From Centropus unirufus (Eukaryota; Chordata; Aves; Cuculiformes; Centropidae), in contig VYZI01000108.1 of the NCBI GenBank assembly GCA_013397695.1, positions 2,361,650 through 2,425,649 on the forward strand: a stretch of DNA of 64,000 nt, read 5' to 3'. Below, piece by piece: positions 47,923-59,540 of this stretch (the first letter of the stretch is position 1; every line of letters begins with the position of its first letter). The position numbers and the translations under genes were made by a program. The notes below the pieces were generated by a model. The model worked only from the letters and a program-made list of their open reading frames with translations, was not told the origin of the DNA and did not search any database.

Positions 47923-48459
47923 CACTGGTGATGATGATGCCACTCCACCTCAAATCCTGTGTTCAGTGTTGGGCCCCTTGCTACAAGAAAGATGTTGAGA
48001 TCCTGGAGCACATCCAGAGAAGGGAATGGAGTTAGTGCAGGGGCTGGAGAGCAAGTCTTATGAGGAGTGGCTGAGGGAGCTGGGGGAGGTTGTTCAGCCT
48101 GGAGAAGAGGAGGCTGGGAGGAGACCTTATCCCTGCCTACAGCTGTCTGAGAGGAGGTTATGGAGGGGTGGGTGCTGGTCTCTTCTCCCAAGTGACAGGG
48201 GATAGGACAAGGGGGAATGGCCTCAAGCTGCACCAGGGTAGGTTCAGGTTGGGCATCAGGAGAAACTTCTTGACTGAAAGGGTCCTCAGTCCCTGGCAGA
48301 GGCTGCACAGGAAGGTGGTGGAGTCCCCATCCCTGGAGGCGTTTAAAAGTCAGGCAGAAGATGTGCTTAGGCATCTGGTTTAGTGGCAGACAGGTACGGT
48401 TGGACTTTACGATCTCAAAGGTCTCTTCCAACCTGGTGATTCTGTGATTTTATGATCTC
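47923..48459 (+). mobile_element. CR1 LINE 3' fragment, first of a tandem pair
   Basis: This sense copy starts near CACTGGTGATGATGATGCCA, where a small insertion in the usual 'cactggtgaggctgcacctc' sequence is visible. It runs through the ORF2 end (GQVTGDRTRGNGLKL-type frame) and 3' UTR to GATTCTGTGATTTTATGATC at 48459. Its last 84 bases equal those of the copy ending at 28197. Confidence 0.95.
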
Positions 48460-48620
48460 GAGGCTGCCCAGGGAGCCAGGGAGGTGGTGGAGTCCCCATC
48501 CCTGGAGGTGTTTAAAAGATGGGTAGATGAGGTCTTTAAGGATATGGTTTAGTGTCGGGCATGTACGGTTGGACTTGGTGATCTCAGAGGTCTTTTCTAA
48601 TCTGGTGATTCTATGATTCT
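48460..48620 (+). mobile_element. CR1 LINE 3' fragment, second of a tandem pair
   Basis: It starts directly after the preceding CR1 with AGGCTGCCCAGGGAGCCAGG and runs to CTGGTGATTCTATGATTCTG. It is a different copy: the internal segment reads GATGGGTAGATGAGGTCTTT where the first has a variant. No unique DNA separates the two. Confidence 0.94.
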
Positions 48621-48880
48621 GTGTACTGCCCCTGTTCCAAACCACAGTGTGGTGTACCTGCAGTAGTTTTCCTCCTACACTGTTCCACCCCTCTGACCAG
48701 AGGGTGGCTCCAATACCCATGGCATTGTCGACACCATCCTTTCTGCCTCTTCATACCATGTGGGGCTATGGTTATAAAGCAGGACGCCTTCTCCTGCTGT
48801 AGGATGAATGTTGCTATGGCCTCATCCCCTGTGGGAAAAGGCAGAATTCTTCTCCAGTTTGTTGTATTGCAGCTATTCAA

Positions 48881-48905
48881 TAGAATCGTGGAATGGTTTT
48901 GGTTG
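48881..48905 (-). mobile_element. Possible minute CR1 3' terminus
   Basis: TAGAATCGTGGAATGGTTTT resembles the reverse complement of the older-class CR1 3' end. It is only about 25 bases and could be coincidence. Confidence 0.4.
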
Positions 48906-51900
48906 ATGTTGTTTTGGTGGGCTGGGAGGTACGTGTGTTAGCACTTTGAAGGCACAAAGTGCTAAATGCATGCTAAGCATTAATACTATCTAATAGCCTT
49001 TGTAGTTTTGAGTTGGGCTTGGTAGACATTCGTTGAAATAGTTTAGGGAGGGAATGTTCTAACCCCAGGAAGGCTTTTGTTGTCTGAACTGTTTCAGTTT
49101 AATATCTCTTTAGCTTTTTGTAGGATATTGTGAATGTATAGAGGGATTCCAGTAATTTTTGTCTCTTTTCCTTTTTTTCCCTGTGTTTTTTCTTCAGTAT
49201 TGTTACCTCATCTTGAAATAAAGTTATGCAGTGTTATTTTTTTATATCAATAATGTACTTCTGGCCCTAAATCAGATTTTTTATCATAGAAATACAATGG
49301 CAGACTTCAGCATACACACAGCCTCTTGGGCATATTTTAAAAGCTCACTTACTCTTTCTACCCTGCATTTCTGTGCTATTCCATTGCACACATCTCCCAC
49401 CCCTACTTAAAACAAGAAATATGCTAAGAGGTGTTAGCCTTCAGTCACAGGAATGATGGAAAGGAAATTCTCTGCAATGAATTCTTGGGTTTGGGAGTGG
49501 GGGTGGTAGGAACTGGTATTGCAAGAATTGCAAGATAGTGTTTTATCTTCTTCACTTATTCAGAAAGATAAAATTGTTAAACAAACATCACTGTACAGCC
49601 TTGATTGTGCAAGTGTGTGATGATGGCTGTTCCAAGGTTTCTATTAAGTCAGGAAGCAGCTAATGTTGTTTCACTTCCCCTTCTGATGCCCCGAAACGTG
49701 AGTGAAAAAAGCTGTTTAATATCAGAATATTTCACGGTGGTGGAATGTCTTTAACTCCTCTGGGGGTGATGTGGCAAGGAACCTCCTTAACATTTCAGAT
49801 GCCCTTTCTCCAGCATCAGGTTTTCAAGTGACTGGCCCCCTCCTCTAGCTCTCATCTCTTACCCCCATGGCTCGCCTGTAGAGCTCACAAAAGGGAGGTG
49901 ATAGTAAGGTTAAGCTGCTGGTCTCAAGAGCTGGAAACAGAGATGGAAATCGCTTGGCATATCAGGAGCGGTTCCTTAAAGGCTGTCGCAGCCCTGGCGT
50001 TTCCCATGCTGATGCTTTGGAGAATGGCATTAATGCTGTTGAGAATCATTCATCCCCCAGTTAAAACGAGAAGCCTCTCGGTGTACTCTCTGGCAGGAGG
50101 GTGACGTTTACGTTATCTGATGCTTTTAAGCCCGCATTGCTCTTGCTTGGATGTGTGTGTGTGTCATTCCTGTGGCGAGTTCCTCAGAGCTCCACTGGCA
50201 GCCAAGCATGAGCTCCTGCTGCTTTGTCCCCTCGCCCGCTCTCCTGTCGCTACAGCACCGAAGGTGGTCTGGGAAGGGCGGGGACTATTTCCTGAGCATC
50301 ATCCAGCTACAGATTCCTTTCCTTGCCTGTTTGCTTTCATGGCATGTGCCCAGCAGGTCAGTGGCTGCTGTGCATCAGGAGAGATGCCTGCCAACCCTTC
50401 CCTCCGCTGTCGGCTGCGCGGGGCAGATGGGATCCTTACCGGAGGCAAAGGCTTTGTGCTCAAATAGAGGTGGAATGGCATCGCTCCCGTGCGTGCCTCT
50501 GGCTGAACCATTTGCTCATTCGTGTCGGGTTTTCCTGTTGCTCTTGTGGTTCCCGTTTGCGGTCTGAACGTTTGACTGTCACTATCGCGGGCCTCCCCTC
50601 CGCTGCCAGTAACTCTGCAAACAGATTACAGGGGGCTGAGTCAAACCCGCAGAGCAGCTCTTCATACCAAGCATGGCGTGTACTCCTCTGACCTTTCATT
50701 TCAGCAAGTGAGGAAATGTCACTCGCTTGCCCGCCCCTGTTTATAAAATAAAGGTAGATAAGAAATCCCTTCCTCCTGGAAAGGGGTGAATACAGTGCCG
50801 CAAGTACAGATTTCACAGGAAGGCAGGTGGGATTTTTTTGCTTTGTTTTGGTTTTCAAGCAACCTGGCTTTGAAAATATGTTTGAAATATGTTTGCTTGC
50901 TGTATGCAAAAGAATCTTTTTATAGCCACGTTGCTGTTAAAATCATACTGTGCATGTTAAAATCATGCCAAGTATTTTTTTTACAACACATATTTTTATA
51001 ATCAGTTTAGCGAGCTAGGTGTAAAACCACTGGCGAGGAGGAAGGCATCCCAAAGGTTCAAAGGCCAAGTTTTGTGAGATTTCCAGGTGTTTGAGTTCTT
51101 GTGTTCTTTCATGGTGCGTTGTAGCTGCTTTCTATGAAGGAGGGGAGTTAAATAGTACATGGGATAGATAGTGTCCAAGAAAAACAACTGCTGGTTTTGC
51201 CCCAAAGAGAATCATATTTCCCTACTAGCAGCGAGGCACCAAGCATCATGGATGAAATTTAGGGTTACAGGCAAAGGTCTAGGAAACCAAAGGCTTACGA
51301 AAACAAGTGCAAATTGCTCAGGCAGCTTTCTTCCCTCCTCTTCTCCTGGGATATCACAGGGCCTTGTACTGGCATGGTTGTCAAGCCTACGTTAAAGCTC
51401 TCAACAGATATTTGAGTGCTCAGGCTGGCAAGGGAGGGGAGATTTGGCTGCAGGCGGTGCCGGCACATCCCTGGTGTCGAGGAGGCAGCCTCCCTTCCTG
51501 CCATGCAGGGATGCCTTTGGTCCAGCCAGGCTGCCCTCGCCTCCTAGGGCAGGCAGGGCTGGCTGACGTGTCACCAAAGAGACCAGGGTGGGAGGTTAGG
51601 GGTGGCTGTGGCCTGTCTTTTTTTAAAGTCGGTGGATATTTAATTGCTCTAAACTCAGGGCTCATCATTCAAATGCTTAGTAGAAGGAGATGGCATGCCA
51701 GGAGGAAAAAAAAGATCCTTGTCAGTGAAAGAGGTTGACAGCTTGACTCCTGGAGCTGGCTGATGAATGATCTCAGAGTTAGGGAGGGCATGTTCACTAA
51801 AAAGTTATTGAAAATGTGGAGTGAAAGTAATTAAAATAGTTAAATTCAAGTATCTGTCATATGTGACTCGAGTTCTTGTGGAACATCTAGCATTTAGCTC

Positions 51901-54900
51901 AATTATTTTTTCCCAGGACAGGATGAGGACTTTTCCCCTCCTTTTCTTTGACAGAAAATTCCAAGTATCTCCAGTGAAGAAAGGGCTGAATCTGTTCTCC
52001 TGTCTGCTGGCTGTATGGCAGGGTCACTGCTGCTGCATCACGGGGCTGTGTGCTCTTGCAGCAAACAAGGTTTTCATAGCTCGTGTCACATCGGGGGAAA
52101 AAAAAAAATACTTCTCGTATCTGTCTGGAGGGCTGCCCGTGCTCCTGGCAAAAGTCATGACAAGCAAATCCTCAGTGACATGCATTAAAATATCAAATGG
52201 GCCTATGCAATTAGAGCTATGCCATTCAGCATTTGCCTTTCACGGCTTTTGTTACACAGGGGCAGAATTAGAGACAATTAAGCAGAGGGGAACCTCCCCA
52301 AAAGGGCTTTCTGGCACTTCTCCTTTCCGCATCCTTCTTCTTGTGGCACACCGCTGTGCTGGTATCCTCCTCCCCCTGTTCCAGGATATTTTGCTCACCA
52401 TCGAGGCCTATGTAGAAGTCGAGTCCTCCCTTTATTCCTCTGGTCATTGGATTTAATTTGGTTTATGTGAGAAAGAAGTGAACTCAAGCAGCCTGTTCCT
52501 GCTTCTCCCAACGAGTTGTGCTCTCGCGGACAGGCACAATGGACGCCTGGCCTGGTGCCTGCTGGTGATCACCCTCTTGGGCCCAAGATGTTGCCCAACC
52601 ATGACCGTGGTTCCAGAAGTGGGCCTTTCTTCACCTCCATCTACCAAGCTCATAAGCCTTGTGTTGATCCCTCACCAGAGATTGGTAGGAACTGTGCTTC
52701 CTTAGAGGACAAACGTGTGGCAAGTGTTGGTCAAGATGCTCTTTTGCTGCTGCATCTGGTTTGGTGCAGGCACGGTGGGTCGGAGTCCTACAGCCTGTAA
52801 TGGTTTCCTAGGAATTGGAACAAATATGGCCAAGCCTTGCTAACCTTCTGGGTTTTAGGAGCAGATCTCTCCCTTTCCAGGCTCCCAAGCATTCACTGCT
52901 AGCAGTGAGATGTTGCGATGCCTTTTTATTTCCCTGGTTGTTTTATTTGCACGTTCGGATGTTGTATTTTCGTCCAATTAGCAGGCTCTTCCTTGCCTCA
53001 CTGTGTTTGCCTTTACCTTCTTTCTTCCTCTTTCATTTATGCTCTGTGGAGACACGGCTGCTAATTTTTACTTTCTAGTTTAGAAGAGCTGTTGTCTGGA
53101 GACGTGCTCTTGGCAGAGCTTTCCTTCTGATGTTACTTAAAATACCAGAATGTCTTTTTTAATTGTTTTTTTTTTTCTCATTTTTACTGATCCGTCCAGT
53201 CCCTGGGTGGCAAAGCATGGGTATTTTGTAAGTGTGGATTTATTGTTCCTTTGTCCATCCATTCCTAGTGGAAGTGTGACTCTGAAACAGGGCAAGGTGT
53301 ATTACCGAGTCAAAAAAGCAAATCCCAGTGATGGTGGGGGAAAACAGTCAGCTAAAAAATGGAACTGCTGGTGATGTATTGCAGTTAAGATGGATCTGTA
53401 AAAGTCATTCAGAAGGGGGAGGAGTCTCCCTCCCATGGTGCTCACATATAGGTGACAAAGAGCTAAAATGCTGACTAGCTTGCTTTGTCTAATTCTTATT
53501 TACCAGAAAAATCTGTGCTTTGTCCCTCACATGAGGTAAAAAATAGGCAAAAATACCTTGGACACAGAGTAATTTTCCAAAATTTTCAGTAAATTTTGTC
53601 TAAATAAGTGTCAAATAGATTTAAACCAAATAAAAGTAGAAGAAACAAAACATTCTTTCAATGAAATACTTTCTTTCACAGGCACATTGAGGGCTTCCTA
53701 GACATTCTTCTCTCGTGGGATGTTATCCTACTAATTCTCTGTTCAGCGATAAAATTCCCTAGAAAAGGCAGGATAAACAAGACATGAAGATTTTTCTCAT
53801 GAAAACCGAAGAATAATTTATTCTTATGTCACTGATAATTTTGTTAATCCCTGAGAACTTGGACTTTTCTCTCTCAGTGGCTGTGCCCATTTTTCTATCC
53901 CAAATATCTTTGAATGAAGTAGATAAACGTTATGCTTGAGGGCCTGCTCGTGCCTATAATTTCAAATACAATGCTTGTTGAGCTCTGTTTCCGTATTGGA
54001 TATGTTATTCCCAAGTGAAAGAATATGTCCTGTAGGACAGGTGTCCCTGGCGTTGCTATGAATCAAAGGGTGCCTGTTCTCCTTAGGGACAGATAAAGCC
54101 ACCCTTTATTTGTTGGCGCCAAAACCAACACGAGGCACACACCACTGAGGGATTTAATAAAACCCTCATGGCTCATGTTGTGCTCGCCCTCTGTACCCTT
54201 CCTGTGAGCTTCTCTGTGGTAGTTGACCTCACTATCTGTATTTTACAGGTGGGGGAAGTAACCTCTCCAAAGGGAAGTGGTTGTGCCTGGTCAGAGTCCA
54301 GGTCCCTGAATCCTCACCAGGTGGTGGCATTCCTTTGCTGCTGCCAAGGGCTTCATGCCTTCTCCACCCACATCTCTGAGCAGCAGAGGTCTAGAGCTTA
54401 GATTTTGCTTTTGGAGACCTCTTGTTCCTCCCATGCTTTCCGACTACAATCAAGGGGACTGGGGGAACAGAGATGGATGCAAGCTGTGGGCATGAAATAC
54501 TGTGAGACCTTGGCAACACAGGGGAGGAGTACACGGTGCTCATCTTCCTGGTGCTAACAGGGAATTGTGTTTCTGTTTGTTGAAACTTAATGACCTTCAC
54601 ATGGCCTGGTACCTACTTGCCAGAGAAGCTGCTGCTCTCCCCTTATCATCCAGCTCCAGGGGCAATTGGTAGGAGCTCGATAGCCCAGTGTTCCTGCTGT
54701 AAGAGATAGGGAGCAGATGGTGGGGTGGTGGCCATCAGCTCTTTCCTCCTCGCTGTTCTGCTTCATTCAGGACAGCCCTAGCTTTTGGGTCGTGGGGCAA
54801 CGGTTCCTTAGGTTTCCTTTCCCCCCCTCTTAAATTGGGAAAATTCTAGGTAGCTAGTTGTGATTTTAAGCTCTGTCTTAGTCAGCTCTCTGCGTTTGTA

Positions 54901-55414
54901 GGAAGACAATGTAGGAGAGATCTATTTGTTCCCCTAGCTTTTTTTGGAGTCAGCATTACTGCTGCTGTCTGCTTCATCTGCATATGAACACCTACCCTTT
55001 TGCTCAGCCTGTCTGGTGCTACTATGCCCTCCCTTGGCCAGGCTTTGCCACTGTGGAGCCCAGGTTGGTGACCTCCCTTCTGCCTTAGGAAGCATAAGGT
55101 GTCACAAGGGGTTGTGTTTCTTGCCTGGGGAAAACAGGGAGTCGTGCTCTTCATTGTGTGTGTAACAGCAGAGAAATGGTTTTTAATCAGAGATGTGCGT
55201 TCCTTTACAAAATTTTTATTTTCATTGTATAAACCTTAAATGGCAGAGTTACAGATTTCAGATGAGATTTTCTTTTCAGTATGTGATATGTTGCAGGCTT
55301 TGGTAGATTTTTAAACTTCTTCCAGATGCTTATTTCATAAACCAAACTGAGGCTTGAAGCATGTCTTAGGGCCTGGGGTAGTTTCCTGGGAGAATTAAAT
55401 CAGGTTCATTTATT
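48906..55414. other. JARID2: Transposon-poor intronic stretch
   Basis: I recognise no CR1. There is a short GT run at 50152-50164. Positions 52160-52290 have the look of conserved noncoding DNA (ATGCATTAAAATATCAAAT and similar). The 211-codon open frame at 51821-52456 has no family resemblance. Confidence 0.55.
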
Positions 55415-55445
55415 NNNNNNNNNNNNNNNNNNNNNNNNNNNNNNN
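55415..55445. other. Assembly gap (31 N)
   Basis: Thirty-one N bases lie between AT-rich flanks. Sequence content and true length are unknown. Confidence 0.99.
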
Positions 55446-56660
55446 TTATATTTACTATTATTTATAGACTGTTACATTCTTGTTTCTACCAGTGTAATAG
55501 CACATTCACTCACATAACCCCCCAACCAACCCCTTCCAAATGAAAACAAAACAAAAGCCCCTTAAAAGTGTTGTGTTGAAACACCAAAACAATATAATTT
55601 CAATTAGCACTGCGAAGAGGTATTTGAAAATGGGCTCGCATGCAGGTAGCAGACCCATAAACGTCATTGGTTGCTTAATAGCAATTTTGGATGGAGACGT
55701 AATTGGAGCAAGGAGCTCCTTCCAGCCTGTATCATTTAATCAGCTCTCTTTGGTGATCTTGTCTTTTGACAGGCTGACAAACACATCTTGTCCTGTAATG
55801 TCATTCATGCTTGGTGTCCGTAGTAATGATGTATATCTACATATAAAAGCACTCTTCCAGTCTCTTATGAAGACCGTACAAGCTATTTGCTTAACAGTTT
55901 TTGGCATAGCGTTGCTGCTTGATGCATCTGCTCTGTTACGTACCACAATCAACCTAATGTCCAGTGGCTTGTCATCTGAAAAGCCCATGGACTCTTTAAT
56001 TACCATCACGGTGGCCACACAGAGCATGCTGTGCTATAAAGGACAACTGTTTCATGCTAAGGTTTTTTTTATTTAGACACAGAAAACTGCTGTGGCTTTG
56101 TATTACCAAATGAGATCAAAACAGCATTATTTTTATTTTTTTTTTAATGAAAGCTACCTTGCCCGGTTCATATTTTTAAGGATATCTCTTACCCTAGAGA
56201 AAAATGTTTCAGGTTGTTTTGTTTTTAAATTATATTACCACCATGAAAACTCAGTTCTTTAGTCTCTAAGACAACCACGGCGTGAAAATGGGCCTTATTT
56301 TTGAAGGCGTGTTGTCTGCTTAATACGTAATGTGATACCTTGTCATGCTGTGACAATGTGACAGATGGCATTTGCACTATAAAACGAAATTATCATTTGT
56401 GCATAGCTATACAACAGCTAAATACAGTAACTCGGTACAGTATGCTGATTAATGCAGTCTGCAGATGTTTTAGAGATCCTGGTATGTTTTAACTTGGCAT
56501 CGAATGATTAATGGTTTTATTTAACCTGCCTACCAAAACAGCGGTAGCGTCTCAGCACATGGGTCTAATATGGAAGGGGGTTTGGGGAGGAAGATAAAGA
56601 GGAAGATTTAGGGTTGCAGTCAATGGGATGTGAATTTGTGTTCTATTGCATCTATTCACT
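55446..56660. other. JARID2: Unique intronic stretch after the gap, with overlapping sense and antisense open frames
   Basis: A 178-codon open frame (55540-56076, +) overlaps a 95-codon frame on the minus strand (55740-56027). Neither resembles a family I know, and no splice sites or retrogene features frame them. The sequence from 56290 to 56545 has several TGACA-core motifs and looks like candidate conserved noncoding DNA. I do not call a gene here. Confidence 0.5.
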
Positions 56661-56979
56661 AGAATCATGGAATGGTTTGGGTTGGAAGGGACCTTAATGA
56701 TCATCCAGTTCCAACCCTTCTGCCGTGGGCAGGGACACCTCTCACCAGACCAGGCTGCTCAAGGTCTTGAACACCTCCAGGGATGGGGCATCCACAGCTT
56801 CCCTGGGCAGCCTGGGCCAGTGCCTCACCACCCTCAGCATGAAGAATTTCTTCCTAATGTCCAGCCTAAATCTTCCCGCCTCCAATTTAAAGCCACTCCC
56901 CCTCATCCTATCACTCTGTGCACGTGCGAAAGGTCCTTCCCCAGCTTTCCTGTAGCTCCTTCAGGTACTGAAAGGCCCT
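56661..56979 (-). mobile_element. CR1 LINE 3' fragment, older class
   Basis: The + strand begins AGAATCATGGAATGGTTTGG, then GTTGGAAGGGACCTTAATGA and the reversed 3' UTR with CACAGCTTCCCTGGGCAGCC. It ends near TTCAGGTACTGAAAGGCCCT, a 5' truncation. Confidence 0.96.
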
Positions 56980-58723
56980 ATTTGTCTGTTACTTCTGGAA
57001 ACTGGGCAAGGACTGTTCGTTAATGGTACTTTTCAAGTACAATTGTGTATAAACTTGTACTTAGGGAACATTTCAGTCCTGGAGTTCTTAGATTGAGGGA
57101 AAATAAGAGGTACAGGGGAGCTGTCAGTTTATTCCATATTTCTTTTCATACAGAATATTACCTGTGTGAAACAAAGGCCCAGAATAAATACTTAAAAGAG
57201 CTGAAGGTAGTAGTATTTTCCCTGTGTGTTTTAGGCATAGCTCTCACGTTGATAGCTTTCCACAGTGCAGTTAGACCCAGGTTTGTCCGTGTTCAGGTGA
57301 CACAGAGCTATCTGACCACGCTATGGGATGGTTAACCCCATAGCTTTCTAACAATGAACCCCCTAGCTTTGTAATGTTTGTGGCAGTTCTCCTAAATGAG
57401 ACAGTGGAAAAAGAGGAAAACACGATTTTTTTTAAACAAAGCTTTTCTCTACCACGCTGAAAGACTTCACAGCTGAAGTTTGGACAGGCATGTTACTCCA
57501 TAAGGGAACCAAGCTTTAGCTCCTTGTCTATGTGACTACAATCCGTGCTGTTGCACGCTCTTATAAATAACACTCTTGTCCTAGTGCAGTGAGAATGCTG
57601 CTTCAAGTAAAGCCACTTTTTAAACTACTTGTAGCTGATTTTTGTTTGTTTTGTCAATTGCCCCGGAAACTGGGCCTTTGTACCAATCCTGAGTGCTTCA
57701 GCTTGCAGGGATCAGGGAGGAATGCAGAGAGACGGGTGCTGGCAGAGGGGAGGCAAACCCAGTGTCTCTTGGCAGTGGGAAATGGGTGTCTCTGTGTGGT
57801 CAAGAAGCACGTGGGAGCATAGTGAGGTCTTTCACCTATAGCTGAGATCTGCAGTCTGCCCTGGAATGTGCAGACCGGCTGACGTTGGGTGTTCATCCCA
57901 GATAGAAAGCTGTGAATGCAATCATGTCGAAATCCCCCTTATTTAGGTCAGTTAATGCCTTTGATATCTTTGGTTTGTGTTTGTGTGGTGTTGACTGCTG
58001 GTTTTTCTAATGTGATGGCTTTTGTGGGATGCCTCTGACTGTGAGAGCTGACTGGAAATACAATTGGATGTATTTGTTTTCCTAAGCCGCCTTAGGACTG
58101 GGAAATGACAAACTAAAATAGGTGTTGCTGCCTTGTCGTAAGAGCATGGAAATGTTTGTGCTGGGATGCCTCTTTGGCATTCGAGTAAGTGATGAATAGT
58201 GTTTTGGAAACATTGTGAAAGTCCCTTCACCCAACCACTGTGTTCAACTAGCACATGATTCTGAGATTTGTTTAGATGCTCCCCTTTGGTTTCCTGATTA
58301 TTCACTAACTTCAATAATGAAGAACATGCCAGCTATTGTAATCTCATCTATTCTTAAAACCAACTAACCCCAAACCCTCTCTTGCATTTTTTCCATCTTC
58401 CCTTATGTGACTGCTTTCTGCTTGTCTTCTCCTCCTCTGCTTTCATCCAACGTGTTAATTTTTATATGTTGTTTTATTGTATGGTGTGTTCCCAGGTACT
58501 GTGAGTTTGCCTCATATGTTCAGGTGCCCTGCATACACGTCTCTCTCCAACCCATCTCTCCAAATGACCAAAGATGGGTTAGACCATCCCTTGAGAATAA
58601 GAGTTGCAAATTGCTGCTAAACAGTAAGGGTAGTGAGTGTGTAGAAATGTAACTTAAGTCCTGCCAGCACTGGAAGAGTGATGTCCTACTTGCTAGGTTG
58701 TTATGAGAAGTGCTCCACTTGAG
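56980..58723. other. JARID2: Unique intronic stretch
   Basis: I see no recognised element here. Confidence 0.5.
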
Positions 58724-58812
58724 TCATAGAATCACCAGGTTGGAAAATACCTCTGAGATCATGGAGTCCAACCATCCCTGTCCACCACTAAACCATATCC
58801 CTAAGGATATGG
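58724..58812 (-). mobile_element. Short CR1 LINE 3' terminus ending in a fold-back
   Basis: The + strand reads TCATAGAATCACCAGGTTGG and the reversed 3' UTR down to ACTAAACCATATCCCTAA. The final 20 bases, 58793-58812, form an inverted repeat: CCATATCC, loop CTAA, GGATATGG. The right arm is not what CR1 copies normally have at this place. Confidence 0.92.
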
Positions 58813-59439
58813 TCATCGCAAGCGCCCTTTAGTAACCTCATTTAAGCAACTTAAATCATTATTTACGCACACCTTTTTGATGAAAGGGACGTGACCATGG
58901 CTGGAGAAGGCTCCCAAAGACCTCATCTCAGCTAACAACCACAGCCAAGAAGCCAAGGGGATAGTGAGGTGCAGTGGGAACAGTGGGGAGCATGCTCTGC
59001 AAAGGTTATAAAGCCACAATACCTGTGTTCTGTTTGGATCACCCAAGAGGATATGGTTCAGCTCATTGCTGAGCCCTTCCTGCACGTACGAAAACAAACC
59101 TGTAGCCACAGACAGCTTGGAAAACACTCAGAGTGTGGAAGGCAAATAAAAAGGAGGTGATAGAAGTCTCTTTAATAATGACTGGGGTGCAGAAGAGAGT
59201 TTTTCTGCTTTCCTCAGCTTGTAGCACAGTGGAGGCAATATCCTCTCTGGCTGCTCTTTCTCAGTGCAGTTGGAAAGGGGGTAAGTGGATGGGGTTTTGG
59301 TCTTGTAAAGTGCCGTGTATCTATAATTGTAGTGTGCTATGTGGACGTTCAAAAAAGAATGCAGCAAAACTGTGAAGTTTTAGCAAGGATGTTAAGATCT
59401 CCACGGTTCAGTTTTAAGCTGCTCTTTTTACCTACTCCT
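58813..59439. other. JARID2: Unique intronic stretch
   Basis: I see nothing recognisable here. Confidence 0.5.
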
Positions 59440-59540
59440 CCTGGTCGGGTGGGATGTGTCCCTGCCCATGGCAGGGGGGTGGAACTGAATTATCTTTAAG
59501 GCCCTTTCCAACCCAAAACATTCTGAGATTCTATGATCTA
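59440..59540 (+). mobile_element. Short CR1 LINE 3' terminus, older class
   Basis: This is sense orientation, from CCTGGTCGGGTGGGATGTGT through GGTGGAACTGAATTATCTTT to ACATTCTGAGATTCTATGAT. Only about 100 bases of the 3' UTR remain. Confidence 0.93.

Noticed and set aside
50152..50164. GT microsatellite
   Set aside because: Only about six units; too short to be notable.
51821..52456. 211-codon + strand open frame
   Set aside because: No domain, and the sequence looks more like conserved noncoding DNA than coding.
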